Source of the DNA: Brachypodium distachyon
Taxonomy: Eukaryota > Streptophyta > Magnoliopsida > Poales > Poaceae
Assembly: GCF_000005505.3 (NCBI RefSeq)
Contig: NC_016131.3
Location: 65,248,355 to 65,312,354 of the forward strand
Length of the DNA: 64,000 bases
Direction: 5' to 3'
Position numbers and translations under genes: made by a program. Of this stretch, positions 1 through 10,834 are shown one piece after another (the stretch's first letter is position 1; every line of letters begins with the position of its first letter). Below the pieces are notes generated by a model that ran no database searches, was not told the origin of the DNA, and was given only the letters and a program-made list of their open reading frames with translations.

Positions 1-1369
1 ACATATTCCTCTTGAATCAAGATGACAATGGATAGTCAAAATGTCCAGCCCATGGATCGCGGGTATGGAGCGGGTTTTCGATTCATGAATATTCATTAAT
101 GGATACCCGCCAACTCATGAAGCGGGCACGGATACCACTTTGGATCCATGAATACCCATGGATACCCGGTATTTATTAAAATAAATAAATTACTGACATT
201 TGGTTCATTAGTTAGCTATACCAGTCATATATAAATAGTCCACTTCCCACTGAAGCCTAACCCTAACTCCCTCCTCTCCCTCAGTCCCACACTCCTGGCT
301 AACCCCTCCTGAACTGCTATTTGTTGTTGTTTAATGCTGCTGATGTATATGCTACTGTATATATTAATGAGCTATTTGTTGCATTTGCTAAAGGATGGTT
401 TATGTGTAACATTTTCTTTTTCCAGGTGGCACTGGGCTGCAAGATCATTTAATTTGATTCGGTAGGCTTTGGGCATGTTCCTGAAGTTTGAAGATCTATG
501 TTATTAGGAAAAGGAAAAGGTTGCGTGTGTCACCTCATGAGCTATTAAAAATGAATTAGCTGGGACATAGTAGCATAGTGGATAATGCTATGATGGTTAA
601 TGCCTAACAAGAGGGAGGGTTGTACAGCTAGAGCGTATATTTTTTAGTGAAAGCCCTAGAAAGTAGCAGAAAACTGATACTTCATAGACAAAAGACAGAA
701 ATAGAAGTTGTATTCAATTAATCATACATTATCTGGACAAATGTAATTTAATTGCAGAGAATATGTATGCAGATAAAGTATTCATGACCAACTAAAATGC
801 ACCATGCATTACATTAGAATGACAGTTGTTAATCTCAGGTACCAGGTACAGCAAAAAGAACAAGCCTTAACATACACCAAAACTGGGAGTTTGCCAATTA
901 AACAGTACCATATGAGTTTTGGTACAAGATAAGCTCAGACCTTGTCCTTGCTGAATTAACCATCATTATATACGCAACCGAAGAGCTCCGTGTTGGACGT
1001 ATGGTCCACGATTGCAAATATGCAGCAGGATCATAATAACCTAAAGAAAACTAAACAAGCAACAAAATCCGCTTATTTACATCATTTAAGATAGTATTTA
1101 ATTCCAGCTTATCCTCTTCTATGTCAATTTTGGATAGGGCCATGTTCGTATTGAAAACTCAAAGCTAAACTGTTTTTTCATGAAGCTCATGTGGAGCATA
1201 GAACTGCAAGAAATCCTAATCTACTAAACAATAAACTGGAAATGTAATAAAAATAGAACCACAGAATCTTTAAAAAGTTATAGCTACAGAAAAGCTTAAC
1301 CTTCGATGTTTATAGGTTAATTCTCATTTGATTTCAAATCCATATGTGGCCCATCTGTTTAACATTCCT
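1..1369. other. AT-rich spacer, no confident gene
   Basis: I see no confident gene or complete element here. Positions 60-180 hold a local run of near-repeats of the type 'catgaatacccatggataccc', giving a weakly repetitive stretch that may be transposon debris. On the minus strand about 905-1135 there are short open stretches without strong splice support. I do not call them. Confidence 0.4.
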
Positions 1370-1500
1370 TCAATCACGTTTAATATCAAATCCATATGGT
1401 CCTTCTTCTGCTTTTTCATAAGCTCCAAGGACTGGAGCTCCCACCTTCTTCACACTACTAGTCCTGAAACGAGCCACAAACTCATAAACTCCACTGATGT
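1370..1500 (-). CDS. possible terminal coding exon of an unidentified gene
   Basis: Read on the minus strand, this 131-base stretch starts directly after a plausible acceptor (CAGTAG at 1501-1506). It gives 42 codons ending in TGA with a protein-like composition: it opens ISGVYEFVARF and ends EEGPYGFDIKRD. A second open stretch at about 1757-1866, also preceded by TTTTAG, reads like a short amphipathic helix (RLIRDQGAQLHE, then GHIEDIKGQLHTLN). It could be an upstream exon, but the donor needed to join the two (TTCT/GTTTTC) is weak. I do not recognise the family. It may be the 3' end of a host gene, a decayed gene fragment, or chance. Confidence 0.3.
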
Positions 1501-1866
1501 CTACTGTCTACATGATTCATACAGCTTTTGTAATTACATATTCAATACATGGATTGTTAATTGTCTCATTCTCATCACACAGAACACATTTCAAAAGGTT
1601 TAATAATAATTCTTTTCCATGGATTGTCTCTGGCCATCAATTTTTGTGACGATAGCCACTTAAATTTATCCCCACCTAGTGAGAAAACAGATGGGTTTTC
1701 ACCCAAAATTTAGAATCGCGATATTATTATGGTAATGAGAACAGAACCGAAAACAGAATAAATGCTCTTTAAGTTCGCTGTTGAGAGTATGGAGTTGGCC
1801 TTTGATGTCCTCAATATGCCCTCCTGTTGTTTCATGCAACTGAGCTCCCTGATCCCTAATAAGACG

Positions 1867-3531
1867 CTAAAACAGGTTTCAGTGGAGAAGACGGAAGATT
1901 AGATACAATAAAGTGTACCCCTGTATACAGTTTGAACACAAACATATTTGATATGCAGGTGCAATGAGCGCATATTGCACGGAGCCGAGCATCTAGATAG
2001 AAAAATGAGCAATTGAGGATACAGGCACATGTTCAGTTAGTAGCAGCATAAGAAGATGCTCAAAACTTGATAATGCAGTTTCACAATTTTTAATACCATC
2101 ATAACATGAGTCTATAAAGTAAAAACAAGTACTCTTGTTTTATGACTGATTAGCAGCTCCAAAAAAGGTAAAATCATTCAGCAAGTCCCACTCAAGTAAA
2201 GGAAAACGATATATTGCAGCAATAGAAGTATGTTGTATAAGCACATTTTCCCCTTTGTTTCAAATGTTTTATTGTTCAGATCATAGCATGACAGATGTAA
2301 CAATTAGAACATTACTCTGAACTTACCAGTTGTTGGTATCGTGAGTTGAGTTCCTTTTATGTATTCAATTTACAGCATTATTTTCTTCATTGATTCCTCA
2401 TCAAGAAGTTAATCAACACGAGCCACCATTGGTCCAGACTTTCATCACTTCTCCAACTATATCTGATTTTGTGCTTTTCACCATCAATATGATTTCATTA
2501 TAGAATCCCCACCAGAAGTTAAAGTTAAAAATAAATGAAAAATATCAAATATGATCTATGCGCTCATTTAGTGAAAGGCCATTCAGTTCATCAACATTGA
2601 GTTGACAGTATTGAAAATATGTTAGCCTCATTTTGTCCATGTTAAGTTGATATCATGTCAGTGTTCATGTTAATGACATGAACGTAAATCCAACATTAAG
2701 CATTGGGGTTTTGTATCCAATGAGTTTCCAGTTCAAATGTTTGGAAGGGGACTAATTGTAGTTAAGTGCTTTTAATAGTGAACTGGCTATTTACGTTGCA
2801 ATTTGAGAACATACTCTGTACTTGCCAGAACTAAAACTACTTGAAATAAGAGTCTCCGAGAGACAATCTGTCTCCCAGGAAAGGAGCCAAAACAGTTGTT
2901 TGGACATGGGAAAAAAATGCAGACATAAACATTGGTGTTGGAAACCAACTTGTATTCCAGTTGGACGATTCCTCAGAAATAATTGGACATAGATGTCCGA
3001 GATCCTAAGCAAATAGTACTATGCAAGGGGGGTTTTCCATGGTAAAATTCTCAATCTTACAGGTGACAACCACAGAACTTATAGCTTGCAAGTAACGGTG
3101 GGGAGGAATCCTAAAAACGATATGTCCGGGGTTCATACTTGAGCCACCCTAAAATATTAGCAAACATGCCTTAGTTCATATTTGATAAATTGTTAAAAGA
3201 AGAAAACTGGAAGGAGCACTTGCAACTAAACTTCACATAAATATCGGTTGCGGCCAACTCTGTGTGTTGCTGTAAAATTGCCGGAAGACATATATCAGCT
3301 AATGGAGCCCAATATGGACAAATGAAAACGATATATCAGGCTGATATGCACCTTACGGAGGAAACTACACATGTTTTAGGTAATGACTTGATTAAATTAT
3401 TGAGCTAATGCATGATCTCGGCAGTGATGTATATGCAATGTACTTTCTTATTTTCATACAAAATACGCCATGCAAGCTGCATATCAACCATATCATATCA
3501 TATATATTAGAAAAAACACAATAAATCAACG
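1867..3531. other. spacer with nothing recognisable
   Basis: AT-rich sequence of about 1.7 kb. I see no open frame with family resemblance, no long inverted repeat and no tandem repeat. Undetected exons of the possible gene ending at 1370 could lie here. Confidence 0.4.
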
Positions 3532-3643
3532 CTCCCTCCGATCCATATTAGTTGTCGAAATATTACATGTATCTGGACGCTTTTTAGGCATAGATACATC
3601 CATATTTGGACAAATTTGAGACAATTATATATGGATTGGAGGA
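3532..3643. mobile_element. Stowaway-like MITE, subfamily A, degenerate ends
   Basis: The left end CTCCCTCCGATCCATATTAG is mirrored on the right by ATATGGATTGGAGG. The core contains the sequence around 'catgtatctggacgctttttaggcatagatacat' (about 3566-3600), which recurs at 18953-19057, 53295-53396 and, reversed, at 61085-61197. The terminal TA target site is no longer clear. Confidence 0.65.
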
Positions 3644-3879
3644 ACTAACTTTTACTTGCATGATTTAACCAAATTAATATATGAATGCACTTTCTTATGT
3701 CCATACAAAAAGAAATGCAGGAGGCTACCTGGATGTGTTTCTGCTCAGCGGGAGGTCAATTTGGTCAAAACTCAAACCCCTTCACCCTCTTGAAATTTGG
3801 GCGAGTGTCTCGATGTTTCCAATGGTGATTTTGCCCCAGTGCCATTTCTTAAACTGTTTGCAACCCAGATGTTCATGAC

Positions 3880-4093
3880 TTTCTGAAGCGTGTTTTAGAA
3901 GCTCCCTAATCATGCAAGGGGTGTATGGAAATCATTCATACATGCCATTTTTACGTGCTTGATAGTAATCTTTTTGGAGTAGTTTGCCAATATATAGAAC
4001 TTTTGAGAACAGTAAGCCGCTGCTCTAAATGATGGTAAACCCCAAGAAAACAACCTTTTAGCAGGGGTGAAATCCAAGGGAGGTGGTTTTGCT
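3880..4093 (-). pseudogene. F-box family C-terminal fragment
   Basis: On the minus strand this matches the last part of F-box gene 1 just upstream (4610-4830): the segment covering FHPYKEVVFFEL, the LGKLRPKDYY region and the TPCMIGELL end. It carries many substitutions and at least one stop, and no F-box or upstream exon is attached. It therefore looks like a truncated remnant of an older copy. About 40 bp of the same remnant reappear at 9088-9126 in front of gene 2, so the remnant predates the duplication that made the gene 1 and gene 2 units. Confidence 0.75.
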
Positions 4094-4600
4094 CTAGCAA
4101 GTTTTATTGTCATTATTATGTTCCTCTAAAATAAACCTGACACCTGATATCATGTTGCTTTCAGTCTTTACGGCCTAGCTGGTTTGTGTGAATTGATCAT
4201 TGTGAACACCGACGGATCATGCATCCAATGAAACACTGGACATAAGTGAACCTAAAGTTCATCTTGTTTATTTAACTATTGCTGGAAGACACAAAAACAA
4301 CTAGCGTCAAGTAGCACATGTCTACTTAAAATAATCGAAAAGCATAGAGGCACAAGAGAAATGCAAGCAACCAAGCAGAACATAAATAGGAGCATGTACT
4401 TAAATATAACCTTAGAAGAAGAGAACATCACTAAGCAATATAGAGCACATGTTGCCCAAACCACAAATCTAAAGCATAAGATGATCATATATGTAAAAAA
4501 TAATAATGCCAGGAGCAGTTTGAAACAAACGATAGTCATTAAATAAAAACAAGGACTCAAATATCATAGTGCAATTCCTAAACTGTTTGCATCCAAATGT
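4047..4600. repeat. segmental duplication, copy 1 (pairs with 9088-9605)
   Basis: The 3' flank of F-box gene 1 is collinear with the 3' flank of F-box gene 2. Long shared blocks include the 'ttttagcaggggtgaaatcc' region, the 'gatcattgtgaacaccgacg' region and 'cttgtttatttaactattg'. The repeats have the same orientation and are separated by small indels. This shows the gene and its 3' flank were duplicated together. Confidence 0.8.
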
Positions 4601-4921
4601 TCTAATCTCTGTGACAACTCTTTGGAGCCTGTCTTAGAAGCTCCCCAATCATGCAAGGGGTGTATGGAAATGATTCGTACAACCCATTCGAATGTGCTTT
4701 ATAGTAATCTTTTGGACGTAGCTTGCCGAGATACTGGACTTTTGAGCTTTTCAAATGATAAGCCACTCCAGTGAATGATGATAACTCGAAGAACACAACC
4801 TCTTTGTAGGGGTGAAACCCAAGGAAGTTGATGCCGCTATAGAAAGGTCCATAATCATCTCCGATATTTAAAACGTTATCATCATTCGAGTTCCATTCCC
4901 GGTTCTCTTCTCCTCCTTCTC

Positions 4922-4925
<4 letters not shown>

Positions 4926-4968
<43 letters not shown>
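4926..4968. repeat. trinucleotide (ATC)n microsatellite coding poly-Asp
   Basis: About 14 uninterrupted TCA/ATC units lie inside exon 2 of F-box gene 1 and are read on the minus strand as GAT/GAC Asp codons. The corresponding stretch in gene 2 (about 9940-9985) is a mixed Gly/Asp repeat. Gene 3 has no such tract, so the expansion is local to this branch of the array. Confidence 0.9.
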
Positions 4969-4969
<1 letters not shown>

Positions 4970-5860
4970 AATGATTATAGGAATACTTATAATCACTATC
5001 ACTATCATCCAAGATCCAAGTTTTATTAAATCCCTTGAGATAATAAAAGTCTAGCATTGCCCATGACTCAATATCAGTATAGTGTTTCAACACCCAATCT
5101 ATCTGTCCGCTTGTTTCGACGAGGGTCCAAACCCGAAGTCTGTATCTCTCATGTAGTGTCGCAAGGTACACCCCTTTTTCTGATTTCCCAAGATATTGTG
5201 CATGTTTGCTTGCCTCAATGTTTGTTGGCATTTGTATTACTTGGTACTTATCTTCAGACAATAACCTGCAAAAACCACATATTTCTAACAACTTTAATGG
5301 CACAGTAATGCAATGTTTGTACTAGAAATATTTACATGTAAACAGAAACACATCTAATGCAAAATTGATAAATTGATTTGGCAGAGATGTGCTGTGATGT
5401 ATTATGCATACCTCACAACAAACCAACCACGACAATGCACGTACAATGATCCTCGCCAATAGACACCGTAATGCGACCTCGGCCCACCCCAACCCAGACC
5501 TCCTGGCTTGAACGGATCAAGTCGCATATTAGTAACTGTCCCTGCAGCCTCGCCTTGGCGAACAAGTGACCTCTTCTGCAATTGCCTTGAACTGGATGAG
5601 AACACGTTTAACGTCCACAAGGATGGTGGCCATTCCATTGAATCGTGTGGGTCCTCTTGTTTGTCCCTACTCTCAGGCCGTGATGATTCTGAACTGGTCG
5701 TAGAGTCACCCTCTTGTATGGAGTCTTGTTGTGGTGATAATTCTGTTGATCCATCTTCAAAGTGGTCCTCTTCTGTGTCCAGAGCTTCCAGTGTGCCATC
5801 AGGCAAAGAGAACAAGCTAGCCAAGCCATACGGTCCTGAGAATTGTCCTAGGTTCTTAGA

Positions 5861-5895
5861 CTTCTCAAGGTTTTTTTTTAACGGAACTTCTCAAG
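5861..5895. other. 26-bp insertion with 9-bp direct repeat
   Basis: CTTCTCAAG occurs at 5861-5869 and again at 5887-5895, flanking the 17-base sequence GTTTTTTTTTAACGGAA (5870-5886). Removing one repeat and the 17 bases restores the F-box gene 1 frame from PEPKKLEK into SKNLGQFSGPYG. That matches the paralogue in gene 2 (PEPYKPKNLG, then PGPYG). The structure looks like a minute insertion with a 9-bp target duplication, or a templated repair insertion. Confidence 0.85.
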
Positions 5896-6495
5896 CTTTT
5901 TAGGCTCGGGCACCACCAGCTTCTTAGGAAGATAGGGGATGAAGAACACCTCGTAATGCGATGTGACGGCAGGATCAAACACAAGGTACGAATTGCAGTC
6001 CCTATCCTCCATGGGGAGATCTTCCCAGCGTCTGGTGGCAGGATTGACCACATATAACCCCCTCAGTTCCTCGTAAAGCAAGAGGCCATTGCAGTGATCC
6101 ACGATGGGGTTGAAGCTTGAGCTGTAGTCGGGAAAGAAGTCGAGATTGCTGTTGATGACGGGCCGCACCGTCGAGGGGCGGGAAAAGAAGCGTGGGCGCT
6201 CGTAGTCGATGTAGTTGATGAAGAAGCCGTGCAGAGAGTGCGGCAGGAGGTGAGGGAGTAAAAGCCGATGGGCGTCGACTAGGGCGCGCCACACCTTGCG
6301 CACGCAGCGGGAGGCGGCGAGGTCGCACGGCGGGAGGCGGCGGAGGATGTTGGCGAGCGCGTCGTCCGTCAAAGCTTCCGTCGGATCCATGGCTTCCACG
6401 GAGACCTTGATGGCTTGATGTGATGCAGATCGGCAATTGAACCAGCGATGGCGGCGGCGGGTTTAGGTAGCAGGACGAAAGGACTCTTTTTTTAG

Positions 6496-7061
6496 AGAAA
6501 TTTGACAAAATGCCACACCTTTCTTTGTACTTTGTCTCAAAAGCACACCTTTCATTTACTTAGACAAAATAGCACACCTTTCTTTGACACGTCGAAAAAA
6601 TAGCATATTTTTATTTTTCTTGCCACTTTTCCGACCTGGGCCTGCTAGTCAGATTATATTTTAGTCTTTTACTGGACGAGGATACCCACAAGTAAGATTA
6701 GATCGAACATATATTCTTTCAGTCTCCACGGCCAGCGGTGGGTACAGAGGAGGTGGACGATAATACCCTCAAGTAAGATTTTACTGGATTCCTTCAGTTG
6801 CCCTCCTCTGTACCCACCGCCGGCCGTGGAGACTGAAAGAATATATGTTTGATCTAATCTTACTTGAGGGTATCCTCATCCAGTAAAAGACTAAAATATA
6901 ATCTGACTAGCAGACCCAGGTCGGAAAATTGGCAAGAAAAATAAAAATATGCTATTTTTTCGACGTGTCAAAAAAAGGTGTGCTATTTTGTCTAAGTAAA
7001 TGAAAGGTGTGCTTTTGAGACAAAGTATAAAGAAAGGCGTGGCATTTTGTCAAAATTTTCC
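6496..7061. mobile_element. long-hairpin Mutator-type MITE (foldback element)
   Basis: Two arms of about 255 bp are nearly perfect inverted repeats: left 6496-6751 and right 6804-7061, around a loop of about 52 bp. The outer ends are AGAAATTTGACAAAATGCCA and the complement of GGCATTTTGTCAAAATTTTC. Flanking sequences TTTTTTTAG (6487-6495) and CTTTTTTAG (7062-7070) agree at 8 of 9 positions, fitting a Mutator-type 9-bp target duplication, though T-runs make this weaker evidence than at the other elements. Part of the loop repeats an arm motif (ACCCTCAAGTAAGATT). No coding capacity is visible. It lies just upstream of the start of F-box gene 1, so it could affect that promoter. Confidence 0.8.
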
Positions 7062-7062
7062 C

Positions 7063-9087
7063 TTTTTTAGGGTTCTGCTTTGGGAAAGAAGAAAATGTCG
7101 TGCCCGTATCATGGAGGCCTGCTGTAATGGGCCTTGGGCCTTGTGAAAAGATTCGTGCTCGGCAGCTACGTCCCCTCAGAAAAAAACAAATGCTCGGCAG
7201 CTACATAAATAGTAGTAGAAGTTGAACGTGTTGAAAAAAAAGGTTATCCAGGAGCGTTGTGCCGTAGCCGCCTTCTTTGAAGATTTACGGTTGCCCTCGC
7301 CTCCGGCTGCCCTCTTGGCGCTGCGAGGTGGGGAACCCCAGTTCCTCCTAATAGTAATCAGAAGTATTTGTTTATATCAATTGTTTGGTTTTGATCGGCA
7401 ATGCAATGGTGGAGGTTGCGATGCCATCACGAATAAAGGTATTCTGGTTCTTCCCCTGCTGTGGTGGTGTCTCAATGGACGTTGCCCCGAAGATAGAGAG
7501 TTTTAATCACCGTAGATTCAGTTTACCCGATCTTGCGGATTTTGGGTTTGTGTACTCGCAGATCCGTTTATAGTATCTGCTGAGTTTTTGTTAGTGTGAC
7601 ATGGTGTTTTTGTTGGTTTTATCTTTTGTATCTTTGAAATCCTCCTGTGGCTTTCTGATGAACATCTTGTGGTTCGACGACCTATACCTGTTGTACGGGA
7701 TCATCCCCGGGCTTTCTGATGAACAATTTGGCTTATCATTTTTTGGGATGAGCGACTCAAGGGTTTTTTTGAAACCTTTGGAAGTAGTCAAGTTCGTACA
7801 GGTATACGAGTGGCAATGTTGTTGCTATAGCTTGATTACGGTCTCTTTATTGAAGCCTTGGCAGTATTTTATGGTGCAAAAAATGATACCACGGAGAATA
7901 AGTCATTTAGAGATTTCATTGTAATTCTTAATTAGAGGAGTTGCCTTATAATTTATAGGGTAATGATTCAAAGCACTATACTTATAATGATTCTCGAGTT
8001 TGAATAAATTTACAGGTTCCTCTCTAAAGAAAATCATAAAGAGTAGTAGCAATCACTGAAGGCATGGAGCTGAAGAATAAACATTTTTTTTTCTTACGAA
8101 GCGTGACTGAAGATTAAACTGAATCATTCACAAAAGCATCTGATCAAGCCATACAAACGAACAAGAACAAACCTTGACATTAGACACTTCCACATAAAGT
8201 GCACATCATCTGATACTCCATCAGTGGGCTTTACGGTTTGTTAGGGTCCAGCAATACTCCTACGGTCCTGCCTTAGCCAGTATTTTCTTTTCTTTAGAGA
8301 ACTAGTAGTTTTTGTGAGCGAATTTAGAGAACTAGTAAGAAGCAAGTGTTTATGTAACTCCGGCCGGCGGGCTGGTAAGGCCGGGATCCCCATAAGGCCT
8401 GCATGCAGGAACTTCTCTAGTATCGTTTCGTTTCTGAACAACCGTTGAACTTTGTGTCCCGTTATGTTGTTAAATGCAGTACGGCCGCGTCATGGCGTGA
8501 ATGATCCGGACGGGTGGAAAAAAATCAAAGGCAAAATGTGGTTCCACCTGGAGATTCCAGATTTTAGGCAGTCCAATTATACGAAGTTCGACAATTTCTC
8601 ATTTCATTCAAGCAACATTGCAAACGAATTCCTTCAATATACTTCAGAAAAATCCATCAAAAACCAATAATCGAAAAGCTAATTTAGAAATTAACAAGGG
8701 AAAGAAATTCAATGATGCCACAAAGGTACAATAACTGTTTGAAACAACAAACAAATGGCACCATCCAAAATTTGGCACAATTTCAGTTGCATATGCATAT
8801 CCTTCTGCTTGGACCGGTCCACCACCGTCCATCCACCTTCGTCAATGCTGCCCTGACAGGCATCATCGATCAATGCCCTGGCAAGATCCATTACTGCCCC
8901 GATGAAGAGGCCTGAAAGAAAACACAAAGAAAACGACTGGACCGGCGGAGGAGAGGCTCCGCGCCGCCGAGGAGGCTACAGTGCCAAGGTGAGAGCGCAG
9001 CGAGGCTAACCTAGGGTGAGCACCTTGCGGTATTGAACCGACCGAGTTTGGGTTCTGATTTTCTGATTGTGGCGTAGTTGCAACAAA
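7063..9087. other. spacer between F-box genes 1 and 2
   Basis: There is no convincing gene. Short open frames on the plus strand at 7222-7506 and 7601-7924 have no recognisable motif and ordinary AT-rich composition. Positions 8550-8830 are a diverged copy of 19810-20060, the 3' flank of F-box gene 3, and so belong to the array's duplication history. Confidence 0.5.
8550..8830. repeat. diverged duplicate of 19810-20060 (F-box 3' flank)
   Basis: Collinear blocks shared with 19810-20060 include 'acaagggaaagaaat', 'tgaaacaacaaac', 'ggtacaataac' and 'ccaaaatttg', in the same order and orientation, with indels. In both places the block lies beyond the 3' end of an F-box copy on the minus strand, so it marks the outer part of the duplicated unit. 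Confidence 0.75.
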
Positions 9088-9605
9088 AACAACCTTTTAG
9101 CAGGGGTGAAATCCAAGGGAGGTGGTTTCGCTCTAACATGTATGTTCCTCTAAAATAAACCTGACACCAGTTGTCATGTTGCTTTCAGTGTTTAGGGCCT
9201 AGCTAGTTTGTGTGAATGGATCATTGTGAACACCGACGGATCATGTGCCCAAGTGAATCACTATGGACACAAATCAACCCAAAGTTCAACTTGTTTATTT
9301 AACTATTGTTGGATGACACAAGAACAACCAGGCATCAAGTAGCAAATTTCTAGTACTTAAAATAACGAAGACCGTAGAAGGGAGAAATGCAAGCAACCAA
9401 GCAGAACATAGGTAGGAGCATGTACTTAGGTAGAACCTTAGAAGAAGAAAATATCAACTAATAAACGTAGAACATTTGTTGCCCACGCCAAAAAACTAAA
9501 ACATAAGATCATCATATGTAAACATTAAATATTACCGGGAGCAATTTGATACAAACGATAGTCATAAATAAAAATAAGGACGCAAATATCATAACGGAAT
9601 TCCTA
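9088..9605. repeat. segmental duplication, copy 2 (pairs with 4047-4600)
   Basis: Collinear with the 3' flank of F-box gene 1. The match begins abruptly near 9085, inside the F-box 3' remnant that is longer at 3880-4093, so this point is likely the duplication breakpoint. Confidence 0.8.
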
Positions 9606-9993
9606 AAACTGTTTTGCATGCAAAATGTTATAATCTCTGCGACGACTCTCTGGAACCTGTTTTAAAAGCTCCCCAATCATGCAAGGAGTGTACGGGAATG
9701 ATTCATACAACCCATTTGTAGGTGCACGATAATAATCCTTTGGGCGTAGCTTGCCGAGATACTGGACTTTTGAGCTTTTCAAATGATAAGCCACTCCAAC
9801 AAATGCTGCTACCTCGAAGAACACAACCTCTTTGTATGGGTGAAAGCCAAGGAAGGTGATGCTGCTATCGAAAGGTCTATAATCATCTTTGATATTTAAA
9901 ACATTATCATCATCTGAGTTCCATTCCCGATTCTCTTCTCCTCCTCCTCCTCCTCCTCCTCCATCGTCATCGTCGTCGCCATTGTCGCAATCC

Positions 9994-10002
9994 TCAGAAT
10001 AA
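9994..10002. repeat. MULE-1 target site duplication, left
   Basis: TCAGAATAA, identical to 17521-17529. Nine bases is the signature length for Mutator-superfamily insertion. Confidence 0.95.
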
Positions 10003-10472
10003 GAGTAAATTTCAAGAAACCACAGGTTTTGGGGCTAGGGTTTCACGGAAGCACAAGTTTTGCGCATTGCCACAGAAAACCACAAGTTAAGAGCCTAATT
10101 GTTTCAGAAAACCCAAATGACCCGGTTTAGCCGTTTTGACAGCAAATCCGACAAGGACGGCCCACATCTCAGACGCCACGTAGGATCTTAACGGGCGCCC
10201 GCCCGACCCGACCCGATAACTGTTCGCTTTTTTATTCTTTGTCGGGGATTCATGAGTTGTTTGTCCTACTGTCGACCGCGTGTTCTTGTCCGAGGTGAAG
10301 CAGCTGCGACGAAGGTGTTGCCGCCGTCGAGCCATGGCGTGGTGGCCCCCAAAGAAGTCGCTGGACTGGTTGGATCCAATCGCCGGGCTTGAGTAAGTTC
10401 TCCTCCTCTCCGCCTCTTTTCCGCCTTCGCCGATTCGATTCCCCCCTGACCCCGAGCCATCTGCGTAGAACC

Positions 10473-10834
10473 CTAGCTTTTGGTAATTTGAAATCCGCAA
10501 TGATCGACGTGAAATTGTTGACAGATCCTTAGATTCTCAGTGAAATGGCGCTAAGATTTTACTCTATTAGCCGATTTAGCTTCCAGATTTCTGCCGAGAG
10601 CACTAGGGTTCCCAAATTTGGGATTTCTCGAGCTAGGTGTATTTCCTTCATCTCTAGCTTTTGGTATTTTGAAATCCGCAATGATCGACGTGAAATTGTT
10701 GACAAATCATCAGATTCTCGGTGAAATGGCGCTAAGATTTTTACTCTATTAGCCGATTTTGCTTCCAGATTCCTGCCGAGAGAACTAGGGTTCCCAAATT
10801 GGGGATTTCTCGAGCTAGGTGTATTTCCTTCATC
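10473..10834. repeat. tandem duplication of about 181 bp in transposase intron 1
   Basis: The unit starting CTAGCTTTTGGTA at 10473 is repeated directly at 10654 with few differences. It includes 'gcaatgatcgacgtgaaatt' and the 'ctcgagctaggtgtatttcc' end. It lies wholly within the first intron of the MULE-1 transposase gene and does not affect the coding sequence. Confidence 0.9.

Larger units (their letters stand above)
4602..6390 (-). pseudogene. F-box protein gene 1, frameshifted by a 26-bp insertion
   Basis: This is a two-exon F-box gene: exon 1 at 5412-6390 and exon 2 at 4602-5265, with intron 5266-5411 of GT-AG type splitting an Arg codon. The start ATG at 6390 opens MDPTEALTDDALANILRRLP, a degenerate F-box that would bind an SKP1 adaptor of an SCF ubiquitin ligase. 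Downstream are LLLYEELRGLYVVNPATRRW and a C-terminal FHPYKEVVFFEL region shared with the other family members; the substrate is unknown. Exon 2 encodes an Asp run of about 15 residues from a GAT/ATC repeat (about 4926-4968). The frame breaks at 5861-5895, where a 9-bp sequence is duplicated around a 17-bp insert. Without those 26 bp, the exons total 1617 nt, an exact multiple of three with no other stop that I can see. It is therefore a recently disabled gene unless RNA processing removes the insert. Confidence 0.78.

Noticed and set aside
4926..4968. Regular short repeat resembling a small array
   Set aside because: A plain trinucleotide microsatellite inside an exon, not spaced repeats. There is no CRISPR in this eukaryotic DNA.
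7222..7924. Open frames downstream of the foldback element
   Set aside because: No motif, no splice context and AT-rich reading; consistent with chance.
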